NCBI GenBank assembly: GCA_015680685.1
Contig: MNCI01016285.1
Coordinates: forward strand, 1 to 64,000
Origin: Gnetum montanum
Taxonomy: Eukaryota > Streptophyta > Gnetopsida > Gnetales > Gnetaceae
Length of the DNA: 64,000 nt
Reading direction: 5' to 3'
The position numbers and the translations under genes are program-made. Of the stretch, positions 22,409 through 33,764 are shown in pieces; positions within the stretch are counted from its first letter, which is position 1, and every line of letters begins with the position of its first letter. The notes beneath the pieces are model-generated. The model was not told the origin of the DNA, did not search any database, and saw nothing but the letters and a program-made list of their open reading frames with translations.

Positions 22409-24600
22409 ATGTCTTCTTCTCACAGGTGAGATGAATCCAACCCATCAGTGCCACAAGAATGTCAGGTGATCTACATGCATCCAAATGAATATGTGCCCGA
22501 ATTCACATTTATCCTACATTAGGACAAGCATTTGCCCTAGCGGGACATGGAAGGCAACATCATACTACTGCCTAACCAATCGACTCCTAGAATGCTGTTT
22601 CACAATCTTGCCAGACTAGGCATTCAGGACAACAGAGTGGAGTACGTCATGGAGGACCATGACTACCAAGACTATTGTCCCACTCAGGCCCAACGTGTAT
22701 GAGACCAGTATTAGGCAGAACGGTATGAACACATGAAGGGGAAATAGTTTAGTAAACCCTTATTCTTGCAAGGGTTGCAAGATGATGGGGAACCTATCTT
22801 TCACAATTCTCATTCGACCGAACTTCCTCTGGGGCATCAAATTATTCAATCCATCATTCAGAATAAGCAATGAAGTAACCGAGATCCCCAGGAGGATGGA
22901 GGATCACGCAGGAGAGATCATGGCACAAGCAGAGATCAGCATGAAGATTAGGGCCATTATCAAAGTAGAGGGGGTGATCGATGTTGGGGTGGTGGCAATT
23001 CTTCTCCCTCTTCTCCATCCTCTTGCTTCCCTCTACCTTCATCCAGTTTCAACTCCAATCAGGACTGTAGTAGAAAGGAGCGAGGTGATGGTGGTTGTAG
23101 GGATTGAAAGGAACAACATGAGGGAGAGCGTGACTAATCATGTGGGCTTCACTATCAAGAAAGGAGAGGTAGCCGAACTCATCATAGACATCGTGGCCTT
23201 CAGCAGGACTATGACTCAGATGAATCGTTATTAGCTACTCGAAGCATGCTCCATATCACAGAGGCAATTCAAATACCCAGTAGGCACTTGAAGGATAGCC
23301 AGATCAAGTGCATCGACATGAACAATATCCCTAGATTTAAAGGGGGATATAATTATGATCTACAAACTCACCTACAAGCATTTCATGATGCTTGCACCTT
23401 GCAAAACAATGATAATGATTGGCAAAAGCTAAAATTATTCCCTTGCACACTCATCAAAGAAGCAGAAAGCTAGTACCGATCTTTGGAACCAAAATCAATC
23501 AAGAGATGGAGTATGATGCTAGAGATATTCAACAAAAAATATCAAACCTACTCTAGAGTGGCAAACTTGAGATGACAAATCCAAGGGTGGAAGCAAGGTA
23601 GTCATGAACCCTTGGATGTAGCCATGAGCAGATACTACTCACTATTACATTGATGCGCTAGTCATAGCTACTCTCAATGGGCATAGCTTCACCATATCAT
23701 TAATGGGCTCCACTTTGAAACTATAAAGACCCTTAGCATGTACACCCAAGGGCGACTATCAGAACTAAGGGCCCATCAACTGTAGTGCCTAATTAAGCAA
23801 GGGGCTAAAGAAGAGGGGGAACTTAGAAAGAAGAAGAGTGTAAAGGAGTTTAATTGGGATCCCTTCATCAGAAAGACGGAGGTTTGATTTTGTGAAGATG
23901 AGGAGGAATCACCACTAGATGCAGCGGTGAACTGAAAAACCTTACCCCTACAGAAATTTGCCTTTGAAATATCAGAAAAGGTTGACAAGATGTGAGACTC
24001 TTTAGATGAAAAATTTCAAAGTGTTCAGAAAATCGCAGAGAAGTCTAGAGAGCAAGGTAATGATTGTGATTGACGTAGGAAGAAGGAAGCTGAACATGCC
24101 CATCATAAAGGTAAGGGCAAAGTTGTTGTAGCAGAACAGGTTGCAGACTCTGATACAGAGGAGGATGGTGAATGTGACATCTACCAATATGAACATCTTA
24201 AGGGGTGTTATCCTGTGATGTCACATTTGCAAGAGTCTAGGGTGTATGGGTTGAATCCTCACTTGGCAAAGAGGAAAACACCTCGAAGGTTACTGTACCC
24301 ACAAGGCAATCCCAGGTAGTTCCACCAATAGCAAGGATATTATCCAAGTGGAGTGCCACCGTAACCTTACGAATACTTCTAGCAATGGTAGCATCCACAG
24401 GCATGGGGGATGCCACCTCCAAGGCAGCAGTACCCTTACCAATAGCCAAATCCCTATAGGTACTACATTTAGCAACCAATCTCCCCGCGAGACTCTTCCA
24501 GTCACATAAGCTTTCAGAATTACGACACCCCCCAGAATATTATTGACCACAGTCTCCATCACCCAGGCGGGAAGGCCCACATCTCTACTATCCTCCATCA
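22409..24600 (+). pseudogene. E1 gag
   Basis: The ATG at 22409 (MSSSH) opens a frame that can be followed to about 24560 with many stops and no shift at least to 24240. Landmarks: MHPNEYVPEFTFIL (about 22473), homologous to the E2 block; an Arg/Asp/Gly-rich basic stretch (about 22860-23200); MLHITEAIQIPSRHLKDSQI then IDMNNIPRFKG (23246-23340); and a Gag core with HLQAFHDACTLQNNDNDWQ and LKLFPCTL, the pattern of Ty3/gypsy gag. The C-terminal part is Gln/Pro/Tyr-rich. No CCHC zinc knuckle was found, and none was seen in E2. Gag would form the particle shell. A frameshift before 24957 separates it from the protease frame. Confidence 0.85.
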
Positions 24601-24699
24601 CCTTCTCCTGATAGCCCTACTCAATATCACCTCACTTAGTTACCACCTACTCCACCTATGTAGGAAGAGATACCACCACAGCCACAACAACGCAGTGCT

Positions 24700-25690
24700 A
24701 TGAGGGCTTTCAACTTACAACTGGCTCCTTAGCCGAGTGGACTGGAAGCCAAGCCACAGAAACGTCCCTTTTTCTGGCCCAATAACCTAAGCATACCCTC
24801 ACACACACTTGTGGCTAGTGCCTCTAAACCTCAAAACACCTCCACTATTCCACCCTTCGAGTAGCCTTCAAACCAAACACTCTTCAACATACAAATGGTC
24901 ATATGCTCACACACACCATGATCGACTGGATAAAGGTAGGTCATATTCCCTAGAAATTGACTGATCCAAGAAGCCCCCTCATCTATCTTCAGGTGGTAGA
25001 AAATAAGGGATGTAAAGCTCTTCTGGATTTGGGATTAGGAGTTAATTTGATTTCACATGATATGTACAAGACTTGGAAACTGTCCCTGTTAAAGAAGAGA
25101 AGCATTCGGCTCAAGCTGACAGACCAATCCATTACTGTTCCCTTGGGATTGGTAGAGGACATTGTGACCATCGTTTGTGGGTGCTCCTATCCTACTGATT
25201 TCCTTCTCATCTGTGTTGAGAATTGCAAGGGGAACTTTCCAATCATAATGGAAAGAGCCTGGCTAAGCACAGTGGATGCAAGATTGGGACTCCAAGATCT
25301 CTCCCTTGAAATTTTAAAGGAAAATCCTTTTGGAAAGATTGAGAAGAAGCACGTTCCATGCATCGTGTACAGTGACTCTGGGTGCAACTATGTGCAGCAG
25401 CTGTGGTATGCTAAGTAGACATCTATCCAAGCATGCAATCAATGTACCAAGGAATCACAAGTTCAACAATGCCTGTACATAGTAGTCATAAATCAAGAAG
25501 GCACCCAATGGCTAATTTCTAATCTTGCTAGCAGCACTTTATGCATGGAACCATCTGAGGGGCTTGTACGTGCCTTTGTAGAAAGCATGGATGATTTGGA
25601 AGAGGTTCATCAACAAGTATCCACTGTTGATGACCGTGATGATTAGGGGAAGTTGCAAATCCCTGAAAGTTTTAAACAAGAGCCCTTGGA
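24700..25690 (+). pseudogene. E1 retropepsin-type protease
   Basis: The block CKALLDLGLGVNLIS (about 25013-25057) aligns with CKALLDSGSGVNLIS in E2. The catalytic Asp-Ser-Gly has become Asp-Leu-Gly, and a second Ser is also Leu; each is a TC-to-TT change. FPIIMERAWLSTVDA follows at about 25237-25280. Downstream to 25690 is a linker whose stops at 25416 and 25647 interrupt the frame; E3 has Trp at the latter position. The frame is continuous with the RT frame starting at 25788, so protease and pol were one polyprotein. Confidence 0.85.
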
Positions 25691-25787
25691 ACTCAAACCC
25701 TTACCAGCCCACTTAGAATATGCATTTTTGTAGAATGGGAAACTAGTAATTATCAATGCCACCCTTGCTCCTAAATAGAAGAAGAAG

Positions 25788-26740
25788 TTGTTGAAGGTGG
25801 TGAACAAATGGAACGCTACTTTTACATGGTTGTATTCTAAATTAAGAGGATTTGATCCCAAGGTTTTTCAACATCAAATTTATATGGACCCCTCCATGAA
25901 GCCACGACGACAACCACAAAGTCGATTCAACCCCAAACTGAAGCAGGTCATCAAAGATGAAATCAAGCAGTTGCTAAAAGCGTGGTTCATCTATTCCATT
26001 GCCAATAGCGAATGGGTCAGCCCACTCGTTATTGTGCCAAAGAAGGATGGAAAATGGAGGATCTGTATAGATTTCCGATTATTCAACATGGCTACCTTCA
26101 AAGATCACTTCCCACTCCCATTTGTGGACTAGCTATTGGATACCATTGCAGGGCATCGTTATTATAGCTTTTTGGATTGTTATAGTGGCTATAACCAAAT
26201 CCAAATTGCACCAAAAGACTAGGCCAAGATAACCTTCACAAGTCCCTAGGGGACTTTTGCATACAAAAAGATGTCTTTTGGCCTGTGTAATGCACCTACC
26301 ACTTTCCAACGCCTTGTCCTCAGCATCTTCCAGCAGCAAATTGGTAATGGGGTAGAAGTCTTCAAGGATGACTTCTCTACCTATGGAGGCACATTTGATC
26401 AAGCCTTAGACTACCTTGAGCAAGTTTTGAAAAGATGTGTGAAAACTAATCTATGGATCAACTGGTAGAAAAGCCACTTAATGGTCCAAGAGGACATTGT
26501 GCTAGGATACCGTATTTCACAAACAAGGATTAGCGTGGATCCTAAAAAAATCAGGGTCATCCAAGGAATTACCAGGCAACTAAGCACTGTAAAAGATGTT
26601 TGATCATTCCTTGGCCACACTGGTTACTACCAGCGCTTCATCGAAAATTTCTTGAAAATAGCGAAGTTGTTGGTGGAACTCACGAAGAAAGATGCTTTGT
26701 TCGTCTGGATCAGGAAATGCAAATCTGCATTCCAAACACT
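25788..26740 (+). pseudogene. E1 reverse transcriptase
   Basis: In one frame: IKDEIKQLLKAWFIYSIANS, then WVSPLVIVPKKDGKWRICID (motif A region), HYYSFLD-type CYSGYNQIQIAP, GTFAYKKMSFGLCNAPTTFQ, and the catalytic motif region VEVFKDDFSTYGG, where the usual F/Y-M-D-D is FKDD. Then SFLGHTGYYQRFIENF leads into the connection domain. In-frame stops fall at 26130, 26220, 26247, 26466 and 26601. E3 has Gln, Gln and Trp at the first three and Arg at the last. The residues fit Athila/Tat-type RT better than chromoviruses. It would copy element RNA to DNA but is dead here. Confidence 0.92.
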
Positions 26741-27335
26741 TAAACAGAAACTCGTAGAGACCCTAGTTCTATGGGCATCTAATTGGTCTAGATCCTTCCA
26801 CATCATGATGGATGCATCCAACTATGCATTGGGAGTTGTGCTTACATAGTGGGATGATCAAAAACGCCCATACTATATTCACTATGCAAGCCATAGCATT
26901 GTGGGTGCTCAGCTTAACTACACCACCATCGAAAAAGAGTTGATGGAAATGGTGTTCACCTTGGAAAAATTTTGACACTATGTGCTTAGGTACAAGGTGT
27001 TCATGCATACCAACCACAGTGTCATCTGGTTCCTAATGAACAAACCAACAGTGAGCCCCCGTATCATACAGTGGCTGGTGATTCTTTAGAAGTTTGACCT
27101 CACTATGGTAGACCAGAAGGGAACTAAGAATGTGGTTGCTAACCACTTGTCTAGGTTGTGATGGGATGACATAGAAGAGGAGGAGCCACTCTTCAACCAA
27201 TTTCCAGATGAACTTCTCTTCGTGGGAGCAGTCGATACGTAGGTGCCCAAAGAATCACCTTGGTTCAGCCATATCCTCGCCTATCTCACAACTCAGGAAT
27301 TGCCAAAGGAGTGGGACCACCAGCAGAAACAATAG
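26741..27335 (+). pseudogene. E1 RNase H and spacer
   Basis: FHIMMDASNYALGVVLT (about 26797-26846) holds the first catalytic Asp in DAS. Then come YYIHYASHSIVGAQLNYTTI, EKELMEMVFTLEKF and HYVLRYKVFMHTNH, and SPRIIQWLVIL leads to the usual end GTKNVVANHLSRL. This is the RNase H order of Ty3/gypsy pol. Stops are at 26847, 26973, 27087, 27159, 27240 and 27333. At 27087 E3 has Gln, at 27159 Arg and at 27240 Gln. Confidence 0.9.
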
Positions 27336-28610
27336 TTTCTCCATAAGGCCAAATGCTTCATGGAAATAAATGGTTACCTTTATAAGGTGTGTGCAGATGA
27401 CCTGGTTAGATGGTGTGTCCCTGATAATGATACATTGCACATCCTCCAAGATGCTCACGAGGGTCCTTGTGGGGGCCACTATGTTGGATGATGCACGACC
27501 ATTAAGATCCTACGTGTAGGATATTACTAGCCTACAATTTTTAGGGATGCACAATGGTTGGCCCACTCCTATGAATGATGCCAGAGAGACAGTGGGATGA
27601 CTGCACAAATGGAGGAACCTCAACAGTGGATCCAACCGCTGGAGCCCTTCGACATTTGGGGCATCAACTTCATGGGTTCCATCACATCCCTTTCCAACGG
27701 AAAGGCATACATCATCGTGGTTGTGGACTACTGCACAAAGTGGGCGGAGGTGGCAGCTGTCGTTGACTATTTTTCAAACAATGCAACATGATTTTTCCAA
27801 TAGCAAATTGTTAACAAGTTTGAAGTGCCACGTTCACTCATCTCAGACAATGGAACGCATTTCATAGGCATCATTTTTCGTAAACTCATGCAACACTTGG
27901 GGGTTACCCATAAGTTTACAACACCTTATCACCCCCAAGCCAACGGGCAGGCCGAAGTCATCAATAGGGAGATCACCAAAATCCTCACTCGAACCATTAG
28001 TAAATATAGGAGGGATTGGAGCACCAAACTTAATGATGCCCTCTAGGCCTACCGCTCCACTTGGAAACTTCCTATAGGTTACTCTCCCTATGAGTTAGTG
28101 TATGGTAAGCTACTGAAGCTTCTAATCCAAGCAAAACTTCAGACACTATCTACAACCTGTGACTTAGGTCTTGACCTACCACTTGCACAACACGAACAAC
28201 TTATCAACCTAAGTGTGCTAGATGAGAATCGATTGGTGGCCCTGTCATCAAATGAGATACACAAGGCCTATAGTAAAAAACGTCATGATCTTAGGATTTG
28301 GAAGGTAACATTTAGATGTGGAGATAAGGTCCTCTACTGGAACCCCACACATGTACCGCAATCGACCAAGTTTCAAACACTGTGGAAGGGACCTTACATT
28401 GTCTTCGAAACCTTCCCATCTAGGGCCTTGCTTATCCATAAAGCTGAGGATCCCACGAGAATGCAATTGGTCAATCGGCAACAATTAAAACCTTTTTGTG
28501 GGCCCCACCAAACTAGTGCTACTTCCTCATCATCACAGGAACAGCCTCGTTCCATTTTTTACGTCTCCTCCTTCCAGCCTAGTCATGGGGGAGACTATCC
28601 TCCATGCTAA
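27336..28610 (+). pseudogene. E1 integrase
   Basis: The zinc-binding part (about 27440-27590) keeps two His but one of the two Cys reads Tyr (SYE.CQR). The catalytic core runs from [18 protein letters not shown], where the first catalytic Asp (E3: GIDFMGP) is Asn, through SDNGTHFIG with the second Asp, to YHPQANGQAEVINREI with the Glu. After ALxAYRSTWKLPIGYSPYEL comes a C-terminal GPY/F-like module, LWKGPYIVFETF (about 28382-28418). No chromodomain is visible. Stops are at 27489, 27528, 27576, 27789, 27801 and 28044; the frame ends at 28610. Integrase would insert the cDNA and make the 5-bp duplication. Confidence 0.92.
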
Positions 28611-30150
28611 TCCATTCTGCTAAGCTCCCCATTTTTTTGGAATTTTTTGTTTTTCAACATTGTTCATATGTTTTCCAATTCTTACTAAGTTTTTCTTTCT
28701 TTAATTACTTTTCCATTTCTTTGTTACTTACTTATATGTGTATGTGTGTGTGTTTCATTTCCAATTGGTTGCTAATAAGTCGTCTTATTTTCATCAGGTG
28801 GTGCGGATGGTTTTCGTTCTGATGGGTCGCATGAAATAGTCCACCTATTTTATCTTGATCCTGCCCTAACATTGTTGTTATTGGAATTTATATCTACTTT
28901 CATCTCATAAAATCAATAGTGAGTCCACGTCATCCACCCATTCATCCACTCCATGGTTTTCCTCCCTTTGGAAACATGCAACCCCCTTCACTTAAAAAAC
29001 ATTTTAATTAATGTGTGACTTGTGTAGTTTCCAGACTCGAGGATGACCTAATGGTTTGAATCGGGTGTGACTTCAAGGGAAATGCAACATTCATCGTCCT
29101 CTTCTATCCCCTGGGTTGCAAGAGTGCCCTTACGGATTTCTTACCACTCCAAGTTCTTTTCTACAAAGAAGCTCCTTGGCAATTTGACCTTGCATTGTGT
29201 GGTCCTCATCTAAAAAATGCAAAAAAAAAAACAAAAACAAAAAAACCATGAGGATTCAAAGCACACCCCTTGGTTGGATGCATGCAACCAAGCATGGGTC
29301 TTTGCATGGTGTGGTTCACACAAAATAAAAATAAAACAACAAAAATAAAATCTTAACTATGTGGGAATTTAAAGCACACCCCTTAGATCACCTCTCATGG
29401 GCCACAAGCACTAGCTATGGGACTCCCTTCGTCCTCTCTAACTTAGTCCCATTTCACTTCCTTCCTCTCACGCCTATTGGAGTGGTGGTTCTCTATGAAT
29501 GCATTCTTGTACACTTGGAGGATGGACGAGTCTTCGCATGTTGCTGCAATGTCACTGTATGTAGTTGGTTTTAGGTATGAACTCAGGAAAGGTCCTACCA
29601 AGTCACTTAACCATAACTTCACACAGGGTTTCATGTGATTGATAATCGGAATTCCAATTCTCTCTCCTCTCTCTTCACCCATTTCTCTCCATGACTCACC
29701 TCACTGCCTGTCTTATGTTTTGAGGGTTTATCGTGATTTCCATGAACTCCTCATGCTTTGGCAAGTTCTCATGGATGGGAGTATTAACTTGCGATCACCA
29801 TTTCTTGACCCCGGGGCCCATGGACTCTAGTGCTGAGGATATGCAAGGGCTATTGAGGCTACCGCCTACTATGTGGAGGACCTACTTGAATATTCCTAGT
29901 CTCATTTGTTAGCCTCCCATCCTCTTGATTTTTTTGGTTGATTGTTTTCATGATACCCATCACTCAACTTCTTCTCTATGGAGTTCTTTTTCACCACATT
30001 TTCCTACTTTTGACTCCCTTTTTCGCCCCACTTACCTTCCTCTTGCTCCCAGCCGAGTTCCCGGTCTCTAGAGCTCCTAAATCATCCCAATTTGGCATTT
30101 TGAATCAATTTTTTTGGGCTTTCCTTTGTCGGGTCAACACTGGTCAACAA
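28611..30150 (+). other. Non-coding post-pol zone of E1
   Basis: A-rich and C/T-rich tracts dominate. A block reading CAAAGCACACCCCTT occurs twice (about 29257 and 29371) within a local duplication, and its relative is present in E2. Short ORFs have no domain. E2 and E3 share parts of this zone, so it belongs to the element rather than to a captured gene. Confidence 0.65.
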
Positions 30151-30260
30151 GTGCGACCCCCTGCATATACGGGGCCCCATATACGTAGCCCCTTGCATAT
30201 ACGCAGCCCCATCAATGCAGCCATAAACCCCTATATATACCCCCATTGCACCTTACATTG
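30150..30260 (+). promoter_or_regulatory. LTR-U3-like promoter block inside E1
   Basis: CATATACGGGGCCCCATATACG, CCTTGCATATACGCAGCCCC and ATCAATGCAGCC here resemble the U3 blocks of the E1 LTRs (33805-33850), and are followed by TATATATACCCCC at about 30232. In the LTRs the same kind of block lies just before the TATA box. It is about 430 bp upstream of the extra ORF start. Whether it is an internal promoter or an old LTR remnant cannot be decided from sequence. Confidence 0.5.
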
Positions 30261-30669
30261 TTGTTCATTTTGCAAACCAATTGGGGGGAGATTTTTTATT
30301 TTTTCTACCTCACCTCTTCTTCCAAGCACTTACATTGTCTCCCATGCATCCTAATCAACCTATCCTTTCCCTCTTTAGCAACTGGAGGCATGCTCTCAGT
30401 CATGGGGGGTTGAGGTCTATTGAAATTAATTAATTACTTACAATTACAATCAATATAGACTTACCACCTCTTAAAGGGAGAAACAAAAACAATATTCTAA
30501 CCCCAACTCATGCCTTATTATTTTTGGTTTTAACCCATCAACTAACACTTCGGGCACTTTAATGGGATGCATGTGCCAGTACCATAACTTAGTCAAACTA
30601 AGAAGGTGTATGAGGGTCATTTTGAGCAAGTTATGCACAATATTAATTAGTGGTTATGTTTGATTGCAG

Positions 30670-33506
30670 ATGGCACCGAAACTAAGGCATCCAAGGGGAG
30701 AAGGACCATCACAACCAAGGGACAAGCAACCACGAATGAGAAGAGGATGAGGTGTGTAGCACCTAGAGCATGCAGAGGGCTCCTATGCAACTGGCCCTTG
30801 CCACGAAGGGCCTCATCTGGAATCTGTTCATCAAATTCCTAAAGATGAGATCCCCAATGAACAATTTCAAGGGGATGAGACTCTAGTGATAGCGTCATGG
30901 CTTGAGGTCACCTTGACCCAGGCATGTCTCAATGCTATCAAGCCAAGGGAGGTGCAAAAAATGGTCTTGCAAGAGTTAAACTTTGGAACATTCCTTGAGA
31001 ATGCACCAGAAGAGGTGAGGCTCCAATTGCAAAACTCTTCTATGTGGCCAATCATCACATCCAGTGGTAAATGGTACTTAGGAGAGACTTACCTCTTCTA
31101 GACAAATCGACAGCTGAGGTCTAGAGTAAGAATCAAGGACATCTATGTCTCTTACTTTGCGCAAGCAATCGTACAAGCTTTGGGGTTGCCTAAGACTAAA
31201 GCCGATGTGGCAGAGATCCCTAAGCAGGTGGATCCTAAGGTAAAAGGGGAGTGGATCAGGTGGTGCTATGGGGTGGATCGCAAAGAGTTCGGCACTCTAA
31301 CCACCCCGGAGAGGGTGTATTCAAAAATTGCGTCTTACCACCTAAACCCAATAGTGAGACCCAACAAAATCACTACCTTCTCCACTCGTGTGTGTGACAC
31401 TCTAAGCGAAAAATTCCCAATGAGCCTTCCACAATTGTTGTTTTTAGAGATTGAGAAAAGGTTCACTGAAAGCGAACGTGGAAGGCGGGCTCTACCCTTT
31501 TCTTACTTAATCAGAAAATTATACAAATGGGTAGGGATAACACGGTATGCCAATGATACACTTTGGCATGCCCCAATTGCCTCATGGTAGGAAATGATGA
31601 AAGACAGGACTCTGGCCACCACACAAACTGAGGAAGAGCAGCAACTACCTCCACCACCTACGGAAACAACGATGTTGGGTTCGCAAACCATCGTAGAACA
31701 TATATGTGAAATCTGACAATCGCTCTTGAGCCAACAAGAGTAATTTGAAGGAACCAGTGGATGGGAGGACCCTTCGATCTATCGCCCTGCAATGACCCAT
31801 CTAGAACAAGTGGCCAGATTAGTAAGTCTGTTAGAAAGAGCAGGGCTAATGTTCTCTATCGCCTGAACATAAGTACCTGCAAGAACTGATCCTAGTGTCC
31901 AAGTAGTAACAATATCCACCCAACAGTTGTTTCCTAAAATTTCAAGAAACGTCACTACTTTTTTAGTACCCTTGGATGATGGAGAAGGGGTGACAGTCTT
32001 GGTGATGCAGCACCAAGGATAGGAGATTGTGGCTGAAGTGGTTGCTGACACAATTGCTACTATCCTAAATGCACCGGCAACACTTGTACCAGACGTACAT
32101 GGACTCAAAGATGCACAGGCATCTACTGGGACTTCACGTAGCAAGATCGATGCAGTCCAACATGAAGAACTATTGGAACGACTAGTGGGAACTAGGCAAC
32201 TGCTTCCAGATGTTTTTGATCTTCCAGATAACATCACTACAACCTAGTCGGAGCTACTCTCGGCAAAGGGTAGGAGCCTCATCTTGGAGGAACAACTCAA
32301 AGTTGCTTAAGCCAATTGTCAATGCTTGGCAACAGAAGTTACCCAATTAAGGGCCCAACTTGCCGATCCAGCTCTCCTCAACCATGAACTCACCAGAGAT
32401 GAAGCTTTTCAATAGCTTCAAGTCAAACTTCAAATAGTTGAGGGTGAGCATGAGTCGACGATCCTTGATAAGTCCTTGGTAAATGCTCATGCATATCATC
32501 TAAACAAGGACTTGACAAAGGTTTGCCAGTACGGAAGTCCATCGCCTGTGCAATGTGGGTATTGAAAATGAGCACATGAAAAGCTTCATTCACCAATAGC
32601 AGGAAGGGCTAGCTAGGGTGAATGCTGATGTGAGAAGGTTGGCTACCAAAAATTGAAATTTGTCTATGGAGGAGGTTCATGCCTTGTGACAGAAATCAGC
32701 CATTGAAATCACTGCTTGGAAAAGTGAAGCCCTTAAGTTTGAGAAAGTTAAAAATCATTACAAGGACCAAGTGGGATTATAAAAGGAATGAATGAAAAGC
32801 ATATTCAAGTTGCTAAGGCCAAATTGAACCAAGCACTCCACCAACTTCGAGAAGGAGGCGAGGTATGGCAACCTATCTTTGATGGGTTGAATGCCTACAA
32901 CCAGGCTGAAATCCACCTCAAGGAACTACAGATTGAAGAAATGACAGAGTACATGGAGCTAGCCAACCTTTGCTATGCAAACCTAGCTATGCTAACAGCT
33001 GGGAGACTGCGCTCTAACCTAGAAAATAAAGTGGCCTCCTCCTATTCTTTATACGAGGGTGAGTTCCAAGTGCACAAAGTGATAAAACAAAAATTGGAAA
33101 CAGCAAATGCGGAACTTGAGGTTCTTTGCACATATTTTGAAGGGTAGCGTGAGGTCATTGAGAAATTGGCCCAACAAATGAATGACTACCAGTAGCTGTA
33201 GTAATCAATCCGAGCGTCCGACATCGAATGAAAATAGTTTGCACCTGGTTTGTCAATTTGAAAGAACTCTTCCTTGCACTTCCATGCCCTTGGGAGGTTC
33301 TAGTCTTGGCACACATTGGTGAAGCTGCTTGGATAGTGAACGATCCCAAAAGTAAGGAAGAAAAAATGAGGGCTCTCTTAGAAGCATTTTGGTTGCCTCC
33401 AGAAGTTGTAGTTGCTGTGGGACAACCATCGTCCGCGCCACCACCACCACATGTGCCAGGGACCGGTGAAGGTCCATCAGAACCACCATCGCCAGGGACG
33501 GTGTGA
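30670..33506 (+). pseudogene. E1 extra post-pol ORF, unknown function
   Basis: The ATG at 30670 (MAPKLRHPRGEG) opens a frame that holds to about 32520 despite stops (for example 31099, 31588, 32245) and returns at 32788-33147; the last part (33228-33506) is shifted. It would be about 900 residues. The N-terminal part (to about 31600) is globular: ASWLEVTLTQACLNAIKP, VRIKDIYVSYFAQAIVQALG, KVKGEWIRWCYGVDRKEFG and LPFSYLIRKLYKWVGI. Its order recalls the domain named putative plant transposon protein found next to plant retroelements, but the match is weak. The middle (about 32250-33150) is rich in Leu, Glu, Gln and Ala and predicted coiled coil (ILEEQLKVA, VTQLRAQLAD). The C terminus is Pro-rich. 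No transmembrane or envelope feature was seen. E2 lacks it, and E3 cannot be judged because of the gap. Confidence 0.7.
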
Positions 33507-33751
33507 TCTTCTCCAATAATTTTTGTACCTTTGAGCATGGCAGAGAATCCAGGATCATCAAGGTATTTAATTTTATCTCTAAACACCACCATTTTTGTAA
33601 TTTTTCCCTCTTTGTACACTCAGGCACTTGGTGCGTCAGTAAATTTGGTGTTGTGTCATGTGTGTGTGTCATGTGTGTCAAGTTATGTGTGTTGTAATAA
33701 GAAATCCATACCTTCCAAATTGTAGAGGAACTCGAGGATGAGTTTTTACTT
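33507..33751 (+). other. Spacer between the extra ORF and the 3' LTR of E1
   Basis: It contains TGTGTGTGTC-type dinucleotide tracts at about 33655-33690. No gene is visible. Confidence 0.5.
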
Positions 33752-33764
33752 AGTCATGGGGGTA
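33752..33764 (+). promoter_or_regulatory. Polypurine tract of E1
   Basis: AGTCATGGGGGTA directly before the LTR start, identical to the tract of E2. Confidence 0.88.

Noticed and set aside
27575-27766. Separate plus-strand frame overlapping integrase
   Set aside because: It is an alternative frame over the integrase core, which shows the catalytic motifs in the other frame.
25788-28610. Endogenous plant pararetrovirus (caulimovirus-like) origin for E1 pol
   Set aside because: RT-RNase H is followed by integrase, LTRs and a polypurine tract are present, and no movement or coat-protein motif was seen; this is a Ty3/gypsy retrotransposon.
30670-33506. Envelope-like gene in E1
   Set aside because: No signal peptide or transmembrane segments are visible; the coiled-coil and Pro-rich parts do not by themselves support an envelope.
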